DNA of 45,860 bases. It comes from an uncultured Eubacteriales bacterium. Lineage in GTDB: Bacteria > Bacillota > Clostridia > Oscillospirales > CAG-382. The number at the start of each line of letters is the position of its first letter. Within the stretch, counting starts at the first letter, position 1. The translations under genes and the position numbers were made by a program. The notes beneath the pieces are model-generated. The model saw only the letters and a list, made by a program, of their open reading frames with translations, searched no databases and was not told where the DNA came from. Positions 40,802-45,860 of the stretch are shown piece by piece. Where the stretch lies: the NCBI GenBank assembly GCA_934446095.1, contig CAKSDR010000008.1, positions 1 to 45,860 on the forward strand, in the 5' to 3' direction.

Positions 40802-41320
40802 TCAGCACTTTTTTTCAAGGCAAACAAGTTCGACATTCGGAAGTCCCGAAAAATTGCACTTATTTATTCCCACTTCGCGGTATCCGAGTTTTGCGTAGAA
40901 ATTTCTTGCGGTTTGATTATTTTTATTAGTATCCATCCTAAGATACAAACATCCGTCTTTTCTTGCATAATCTTCATAAAATTCAAGAAACTTTCTCCCA
41001 AGTCCTCTCTTGCCCTTGCACGGGTCGACAGTCAGAGTATGCAGCACCATTATGCGCTCTTCGGGAACGTTTTCACTCCACGTGCATTTTGCATACACTT
41101 CGGGCTGAATTTTATTTATAATTGCGGAACCTGCAACTTCACCTTCGTCTTCGATAACAAACATATCTCCTCTTGCAATCGCATCACTGGCTGTTTTTTC
41201 GGTAGGATATACGTTTCTTTTCCAGCAGCAATCCGATAATCCGTTCTCCGAGAGAGTGTGTATGTTTTCATATATTTCGGAAATTTTTTCCAAATCGTTA
41301 AAATTGGCTTTTCTTATCAT
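40802..41320 (-). CDS. GNAT-family N-acetyltransferase
   Basis: The 172-residue protein has the GNAT order: MIRKANFNDLEKISEIYENI at the N terminus, VAGSAIINKI, the acetyl-CoA loop LTVDPCKGKRGLGRKFLEF with a Q/RxxGxG/A-like KRGLGRK, then LRMDTNKNNQTARNFYAKLGY. The acceptor substrate cannot be predicted. It is probably monocistronic. Confidence 0.87.
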   Translation of the reverse strand: MIRKANFNDLEKISEIYENIHTLSENGLSDCCWKRNVYPTEKTASDAIARGDMFVIEDEGEVAGSAIINKIQPEVYAKCTWSENVPEERIMVLHTLTVDPCKGKRGLGRKFLEFYEDYARKDGCLYLRMDTNKNNQTARNFYAKLGYREVGINKCNFSGLPNVELVCLEKKC

Positions 41321-41349
41321 AAAAAATTTCCTTTCTCAAGTGTGAATAT

Positions 41350-41378
41350 TTGACACGGATTTATATTTATGATATCAT
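41350..41378 (+). promoter_or_regulatory. Promoter of purB
   Basis: TTGACA (41350-41355) and TATCAT (41373-41378), 17-bp spacer. No purine riboswitch-like leader fits in the roughly 35 bp that remain. Confidence 0.65.
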
Positions 41379-41420
41379 ATTTATATCAATATATCAAGCG
41401 AAAAAGGAGATTTTAAAATT

Positions 41421-42857
41421 ATGCCGACTGATCACGATAAATATATTTCACCGTTTTCTACAAGATATGCAAGCGATGAAATGCAGCATATTTTTTCGGA
41501 GCAATTTAAATTTTGCACATGGAGAAAATTATGGATTGCTCTTGCAAAAGCCGAGCAGAAACTCGGACTTGCAATCACCGACGAACAAATTCAAGAGATG
41601 GAACAAAACTGCAGCAATATAAATTTTGACGTTGCCCGCGAGAGGGAAAAAATCGTTCGGCATGATGTCATGAGTCATGTATACGCTTACGGAGTTCAGT
41701 GCCCTAAAGCGGAACCCATTATACATCTCGGCGCGACAAGCTGCTATGTCGGAGATAACACCGATATTATAATCCTTCGCAAAGCTTCGGAAATTGTTCT
41801 TGAAAAAGCAGCGCAGGTAATTAAAAATCTCGCCGCATTTGCAGACAAGTACAAAGCCCTCCCCTGCCTTGCGTACACGCATCTTCAGCCAGCGCAACTT
41901 ACGACCGTCGGCAAGCGCGCAACTTTATGGATGTACGAATTATCGCTTGATATAGAAAACCTTTCTTATCAGTTAAACAATCTTCGCCTTTTGGGTTCAA
42001 AAGGAACCACCGGCACTCAGGCAAGTTTTATGGAACTTTTTGACGGCGATGAAAAGAAAATCGACGAACTCGAAAAATTAATTGCAGATGAAATGGATTT
42101 TGACGGAGTAGTTCCGGTTTCGGGTCAAACATATTCCAGAAAGATAGATTCATATTTTTTATCTGTACTTTCCGGTTTTGCCCAAAGTGCATATAAATTT
42201 TCAAATGATCTCCGTATATTGCAGTCGTTCGAAGAAGTAGAAGAACCTTTTGAAAAAAATCAGATAGGCTCCTCCGCTATGCCATACAAAAGGAATCCTA
42301 TGAGAAGCGAACGCATCTGCGCACTTGCAAGATATGTTATATGCGATGCCCAGAATCCGGCATTTACCTCATCCACACAATGGTTTGAACGCACTCTTGA
42401 TGATTCCGCAAACAGAAGAATTTCAATTGCAGAAGCTTTTCTTGCCGTCGATTCAATTTTGAATATTTATATTAACATTACAAGCGGCCTTGTAGTATAC
42501 GATAAAGTCATAGAAAAGCGCGTCATGGAAAAACTTCCGTTTATGGCAACCGAAAATATCATGATGAAGTCCGTAAAAATGGGCGGCGACCGCCAAATGC
42601 TTCATGAAAAGTTAAGGGTTCATTCCCATGCAGCCGCGGCTAAAGTAAAACTTGAAGGCAAACAAAACGACCTTATTGACAGGATAGCCGGCGACCCCGA
42701 CTTTCCTCTGTCAAAAGAAGAAATCGAAAACGAACTTAATCCTTCCCTTTATATCGGACGAAGCGTACACCAGACCGAAAACTTTATAGAAACCGTCGCA
42801 AAACCGATCATAGAAAAATATTATAAAGGCGAGATTTCCTCAGACCTTAATGTTTAA
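41421..42857 (+). CDS. purB: Adenylosuccinate lyase
   Basis: The 478-residue enzyme catalyses two steps of purine synthesis, cleaving SAICAR and adenylosuccinate to release fumarate. It has the superfamily loop GSSAMPYKRNPMRSERICAL (near 292-311) holding the catalytic Ser, plus HLGATSCYVGDNTDI and TYTH-like AYTHLQPAQLTTVGKR. The homotetramer acts in the cytosol. AAAAGGAG precedes the ATG at 41421. A 14-bp tandem repeat begins across its stop codon. Confidence 0.95.
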   Translation: MPTDHDKYISPFSTRYASDEMQHIFSEQFKFCTWRKLWIALAKAEQKLGLAITDEQIQEMEQNCSNINFDVAREREKIVRHDVMSHVYAYGVQCPKAEPIIHLGATSCYVGDNTDIIILRKASEIVLEKAAQVIKNLAAFADKYKALPCLAYTHLQPAQLTTVGKRATLWMYELSLDIENLSYQLNNLRLLGSKGTTGTQASFMELFDGDEKKIDELEKLIADEMDFDGVVPVSGQTYSRKIDSYFLSVLSGFAQSAYKFSNDLRILQSFEEVEEPFEKNQIGSSAMPYKRNPMRSERICALARYVICDAQNPAFTSSTQWFERTLDDSANRRISIAEAFLAVDSILNIYINITSGLVVYDKVIEKRVMEKLPFMATENIMMKSVKMGGDRQMLHEKLRVHSHAAAAKVKLEGKQNDLIDRIAGDPDFPLSKEEIENELNPSLYIGRSVHQTENFIETVAKPIIEKYYKGEISSDLNV

Positions 42858-42920
42858 CAGGGCATGTTTAACATAGCATGTTTAACATAGCATGTTTAAC
42901 ATATAATATTTAACATAAAT
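42851..42920 (+). repeat. 14-bp tandem repeat (five units) across the purB stop codon
   Basis: Units start at 42851, 42865, 42879, 42893 and 42907. The two central ones are identical, TGTTTAACATAGCA; the outer ones differ at a few positions. The first unit contains the last purB codons (GTT TAA). Confidence 0.85.
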
Positions 42921-42927
42921 TCACACT

Positions 42928-42981
42928 AAAAATAACTGCAGCAAAACTACTTTAAAAATTGAGTTTGCTGCAGTTATTTTT
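42928..42981. terminator. Bidirectional terminator between purB and the PFK gene
   Basis: AAAAATAACTGCAGCAAA (42928-42945) pairs perfectly with TTTGCTGCAGTTATTTTT (42964-42981). It serves both converging genes. Confidence 0.87.
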
Positions 42982-42985
42982 CATA

Positions 42986-44221
42986 TCAGAAAGTAAAATG
43001 AACCGGAACTCCGTGTTCGTATTTTATCTCTATTTCACCCTTTATCAAAGGGAGCAAATATTTTATTCCTTCTTCCGTAATTCCGTTCCCTTCCTTGTTG
43101 ATAAAAGTTTCCGGCACATATTTTATTTTATTTGCAACATTTTCCGCCGGAACAAAATCAATAGAAACGCTATATTCCGAACCGTCGCAATTTCTTTTAT
43201 AAACAGCAACCATTCCGCTTTTTCCTTTGTCGGAAAGCGCATATTGAGCAGAAGCAAAACCGATTTTTACTGATTCGTCAATATCGGTTTTCGAAGCGAT
43301 ATGCGACGCACACCTCTGCAAAACATTAAGTTCTATGGAACGCACCTTGCATCCGATTCTTTTTCTTACAAGGTTTTCAAGATACTTACCGGTTCCGGAC
43401 AAATATTTATGGCCAAAAACGTCTGACACGCTTGACTGCTCATCTTCGCCGACGTACTTGTTATCCTTATTTTTTATTCCTTCCGACACTGCAACAACAA
43501 CATAAGAAACATTATCATCTGAAAGTTTTGAAGATATGTCGGAAATAAACTTTTCCTTATCAAAAACATGTTCCGGCAAATATATGTACTCGGGTCCTAT
43601 TCCCGTAAGGTATTTGCAAAGGGAACTCGATGCTGCAAGCCAACCTGCGTCTCTTCCCATTATTTCAACAATTGTTATCGCTTTTGTTTTATATACCGAG
43701 CAATCGCGCATTATTTCCTGCATGCTTGAAACTATATACTTTGCGGCAGAACCAAAGCCCGGAGTGTGATCTGTTTCCATAAGATCATTGTCGATCGTTT
43801 TCGGAACTCCGATAATTTTTACATCACGCACTCTGCCTTTGTTTTTAAATGCATATTCGGACAGTTTATATACAGAATCCATACTGTCGTTACCGCCGAT
43901 ATAGAAAAAATATGAAATCTTATACTTTTCGAAAAGGGAAAATATTTTTTCCATGGTCGCATCATCCGAAATTTTTTTCCTGCACGAACCAAGAGCCGCT
44001 GCCGGTGTAGATTTCAAAAGTTCAAGTTTTTCTTTGCTTCCGGAAGAAAAATAATCATTCAAAAGTATCAGGTCTTCATTTAAAAATCCCTCTATACCAT
44101 GCCTCATTCCATATATTTTTTCTGTTTTTCCGCCCTGCAAAAGTCCTTCTATTATGCCGGCAAGCGTTGCATTAATCGCACTTGTTGGTCCTCCGGACTG
44201 CCCTATCACAGCATTATTCAT
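42986..44221 (-). CDS. Diphosphate-dependent 6-phosphofructokinase
   Basis: The 411-residue protein belongs to the phosphofructokinase family: GQSGGPTSAINATL at the N terminus, GGNDSMDSVYKLSEYAF and GVPKTIDNDLMETDHTPGFG. The Asp in GGNDS and the Lys in PKTIDND are the pair that selects pyrophosphate over ATP in this family (ATP enzymes have Gly at both). It therefore probably makes fructose 1,6-bisphosphate reversibly with PPi. It lies 14 bp after rpe on the same strand and is likely co-transcribed. Confidence 0.9.
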   Translation of the reverse strand: MNNAVIGQSGGPTSAINATLAGIIEGLLQGGKTEKIYGMRHGIEGFLNEDLILLNDYFSSGSKEKLELLKSTPAAALGSCRKKISDDATMEKIFSLFEKYKISYFFYIGGNDSMDSVYKLSEYAFKNKGRVRDVKIIGVPKTIDNDLMETDHTPGFGSAAKYIVSSMQEIMRDCSVYKTKAITIVEIMGRDAGWLAASSSLCKYLTGIGPEYIYLPEHVFDKEKFISDISSKLSDDNVSYVVVAVSEGIKNKDNKYVGEDEQSSVSDVFGHKYLSGTGKYLENLVRKRIGCKVRSIELNVLQRCASHIASKTDIDESVKIGFASAQYALSDKGKSGMVAVYKRNCDGSEYSVSIDFVPAENVANKIKYVPETFINKEGNGITEEGIKYLLPLIKGEIEIKYEHGVPVHFTF

Positions 44222-44235
44222 TATATTTTCTCCTC

Positions 44236-44883
44236 TTAACTGTTTTTAAATTGCTTTATCGCTTCCCTGATATCCGAGGCACCAAACACTGCGGACCCCG
44301 CAACAATAACATTTGCTCCGCTTGCGGCAACATCTTTTACATTTTCAAGCGTAATTCCTCCGTCGGCTTCAATATCAATAGTTCGGTTATGCTTTATGCA
44401 TAACTTTTTTACCTCTTTTATCTTATCAAGTGTTTTTAAAATCAACTTTTGTCCGCCGAATCCGGGCTCTACGGTCATAATAAGAACCATATCAACATCA
44501 TCTATATATCTTTCAATCACATCCGTATCTGTGTTCGGTTTTATTGAAATCCCGGCAAGTTTTCCAAACGAATGAATTTTATCAATTACCTGCTTTGCAT
44601 CTTTGCACGCCTCGTAATGAAATGCAATGATATCAGCCCCGCTGTCGGCAAAATTTTTAATGTATCTTATGGGGTCATCTATCATTAGATGCACATCAAA
44701 AACAAGATTGCTGCAAGGTCTTATACTCTTTATAACCGGAATTCCAAATGATATATTCGGAACAAAATTACCGTCCATAACATCAATATGGACAAAATCC
44801 GCCCCGGCTCTTTCGATTGACCTTACGTCTTCCCCGAGATTTGCAAAATCTGCCGATAAAATTGACGGAGATAATTTCAACAT
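44236..44883 (-). CDS. rpe: Ribulose-phosphate 3-epimerase
   Basis: The 215-residue TIM-barrel enzyme interconverts ribulose 5-phosphate and xylulose 5-phosphate. It has LSPSILSADFANLGEDV, HIDVMDGNFVPNISFG (metal-binding His/Asp), VHLMIDDP, MTVEPGFGGQKL and EADGGITLENV. All catalytic motifs are present. A promoter about 240 bp upstream gives an unusually long leader, and the PFK gene follows. Confidence 0.95.
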   Translation of the reverse strand: MLKLSPSILSADFANLGEDVRSIERAGADFVHIDVMDGNFVPNISFGIPVIKSIRPCSNLVFDVHLMIDDPIRYIKNFADSGADIIAFHYEACKDAKQVIDKIHSFGKLAGISIKPNTDTDVIERYIDDVDMVLIMTVEPGFGGQKLILKTLDKIKEVKKLCIKHNRTIDIEADGGITLENVKDVAASGANVIVAGSAVFGASDIREAIKQFKNS

Positions 44884-45128
44884 AAAAATACTCCCTTTTA
44901 TTTTTAAATTTATTTTGAATTAACCTTTGTTTTCTTTCAAAAATCTGCAAACACACCTCAAAACAACACTTAAGGTGACAGCATGTACTGTAACAAAAAC
45001 AGACCGAACTCATAAAATACAATGTATATAAAATTAAACATCAAAGGCATGACAAGAATTTTAAAATAACGGTACGCAAAAAGAATTCATGTCCTTTTTG
45101 TTTTTATATAAAATTGCTTTTCAATTTA
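44884..45128 (-). other. Long leader of rpe (about 240 nt), no gene seen
   Basis: The segment between the promoter at 45129-45157 and rpe has no convincing reading frame. It holds short self-complementary stretches, but I could not match it to a known riboswitch or leader. Confidence 0.4.
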
Positions 45129-45157
45129 ATTATACTTTTTTCTGCCTTTTTTGTCAA
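45129..45157 (-). promoter_or_regulatory. Promoter of rpe and the PFK gene
   Basis: On the minus strand TTGACA (45157-45152) and TATAAT (45134-45129), 17-bp spacer, both consensus. Confidence 0.8.
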
Positions 45158-45158
45158 T

Positions 45159-45199
45159 AAAATCGGCTCTGAAACTGTTTATTTTCAGAGCCGATTTTT
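45159..45199. terminator. Terminator of the minus-strand gene at 45260-45709
   Basis: AAATCGGCTCTGAAA pairs with TTTCAGAGCCGATTT, with T runs on both sides. It separates the upstream gene from the rpe promoter. Confidence 0.85.
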
Positions 45200-45259
45200 C
45201 AATGCCGCCAAAAAACAAATTTTATATATGCGTATAACGGTTTTGCAAAGTAATTTTCG

Positions 45260-45709
45260 TTATAAAAACCTTTGCATATCACGGCACAGATTTTTTTCGC
45301 AGTCAATTAATTCCTTTGCAATATCTACTGCCTTTTGATCTGCGCCAGGATACTCATTCAAGTATCTGTTCAGCGATTTTACCCCCATATTGCATCCGTC
45401 GGTTAAAATAGACGCGGCAGTATTTTCATTTTCCGAAAAAGCAAGCGCAGCATTTGTCTTTATCCAGGACATGCTCTTTGCCATAAGCGGAGGGCTTTTT
45501 ATCGGATTTTCGTGCTGATTTAAAAGTTCGTGTGTTCTGCTGCCGAGTTTTTGGTGTAATTCTTTACACGATATAAGCATGTTTTTAAATTCTTCGTTTT
45601 TCACGTGCGGCAAAACCTGATTTATTGAATCAACTCCCATTTTTATTCCGGAATTGCATTCACGTAAAAGTTTTACCGTTTGATTTACATTTTCTGATTT
45701 ATTCTGCAT
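45260..45709 (-). CDS. Conserved helical hypothetical protein
   Basis: About 149 residues from the ATG at 45709 (GGGTG 9 bp upstream); a longer frame to 45781 would run into the terminator of the rRNA unit. The protein is all-helical with two similar halves: MGVDSINQVLPHVKNEEFKN (about 24-43) and MGVKSLNRYLNEYPGADQKA. This suggests a duplicated four-helix-bundle, ferritin-like design, without a clear metal-ligand set. I do not recognise a named function. It has its own terminator. Confidence 0.72.
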   Translation of the reverse strand: MQNKSENVNQTVKLLRECNSGIKMGVDSINQVLPHVKNEEFKNMLISCKELHQKLGSRTHELLNQHENPIKSPPLMAKSMSWIKTNAALAFSENENTAASILTDGCNMGVKSLNRYLNEYPGADQKAVDIAKELIDCEKNLCRDMQRFL

Positions 45710-45762
45710 AAATTTTTCACCCACAAATAATTTTTGTGATTTTTTAAAAAATATGCAAAAAA

Positions 45763-45798
45763 GAAATAAAAAAAGAAGCAAGTAAAAACTTGCTTCTT
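45763..45798 (-). terminator. Terminator of the rRNA operon
   Basis: On the minus strand AAGAAGCAAGT pairs with ACTTGCTTCTT (45798-45773), followed by TTTTTTTATTTC. It lies 20 bp after the 5S rRNA 3' end. Confidence 0.8.
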
Positions 45799-45818
45799 AA
45801 ACAGTAAAAAGAATAAAT

Positions 45819-45860
45819 GTCAGCAACGACCTATCTTATCGGACCGTCGCCAGTCAAATA
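45819..45860 (-). rRNA. 5S ribosomal RNA, 3' end (truncated by the window)
   Basis: Read on the minus strand, the last 42 bases contain GACTGGCGACGGTCCG followed by ATAGGTCGTTGCTGAC, which fit helices IV/V and the 3' strand of helix I of 5S rRNA. The following terminator supports this. The 5' part lies outside the window. Confidence 0.72.

Noticed and set aside
42851..42920. CRISPR array
   Set aside because: The 14-bp units are adjacent without spacers, and no cas gene is present.

Overview
The window looks like chromosomal DNA of an AT-rich Gram-positive anaerobe of the class Clostridia. The pointers are strong Shine-Dalgarno sequences, many TTG starts, near-consensus sigma-A promoters with 17-bp spacers, a Cys-containing zinc-type S18, a PPi-type phosphofructokinase and a YtrA-type GntR/ABC operon. 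The species cannot be named from the sequence alone. Most of the window is housekeeping DNA: threonine synthase (partial), M19 dipeptidase, YraN, RNase HII and a flippase (1-3762, all minus); aspartokinase, rpsF-ssb-rpsR, a TtcA-like enzyme and rplM-rpsI (14540-19298); a branched-chain amino acid ABC transporter (29657-34461, minus); an RluA-type pseudouridine synthase; a GntR-regulated ABC exporter (35799-39040, minus); an RNHCP protein and a DnaC/DnaI-type helicase loader; tRNA-Glu; a GNAT enzyme; purB; PPi-PFK and rpe; and the 3' end of a 5S rRNA gene at the right edge.

Two accessory blocks stand out. Block A (about 3932-14459) is a closed transcription unit holding only a podovirus P22-type head module. 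Its order is a small Cys protein, TerS, TerL, portal, scaffold, a putative decoration protein, major capsid, a small beta protein, a gp4-like adaptor, a gp10-like stopper/hub and a coiled-coil protein, followed by a strong terminator. No integrase, repressor, replication, lysis, tailspike or tail gene was seen, and every frame is open. Its promoter (TTGACT-17-TATAAT) lies between two sequences that look like Gram-positive LexA boxes, CGAAC-TTTT-GTTCG (3932) and CGAAC-ATTA-GTTCC (4110). I therefore infer a DNA-damage-inducible, domesticated or satellite-like capsid and packaging system.

Block B (about 19284-26766) is a 7.5-kb integrated island in the 3' end of rpsI, bounded by 19-bp direct repeats that restore the rpsI stop codon. 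A tyrosine integrase sits at the right end. Five TGATGTCCG-type arm sites lie just inside the two ends. A divergent control region faces a leftward operon: an HTH protein, an excisionase-like protein, a winged-helix protein, a P4/D5-type primase-helicase, two tiny coiled-coil peptides, a lipoprotein interrupted at a G7 tract, a coiled-coil protein and an acidic/basic bipolar protein. Next to the primase gene is a symmetric iteron array flanking an AT-rich core, which resembles a phage-satellite (SaPI/PICI-type) replication origin. Island B has the replication and integration half of a satellite and no packaging genes; block A has the packaging half and no mobility genes. Whether the two cooperate is an open inference.

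Between the island and the liv operon lies low-density DNA with a secreted stalk-domain/NPCBM-like protein, a small conserved protein and a decayed MATE transporter. Short tandem repeats occur after the pseudouridine synthase and across the purB stop codon.
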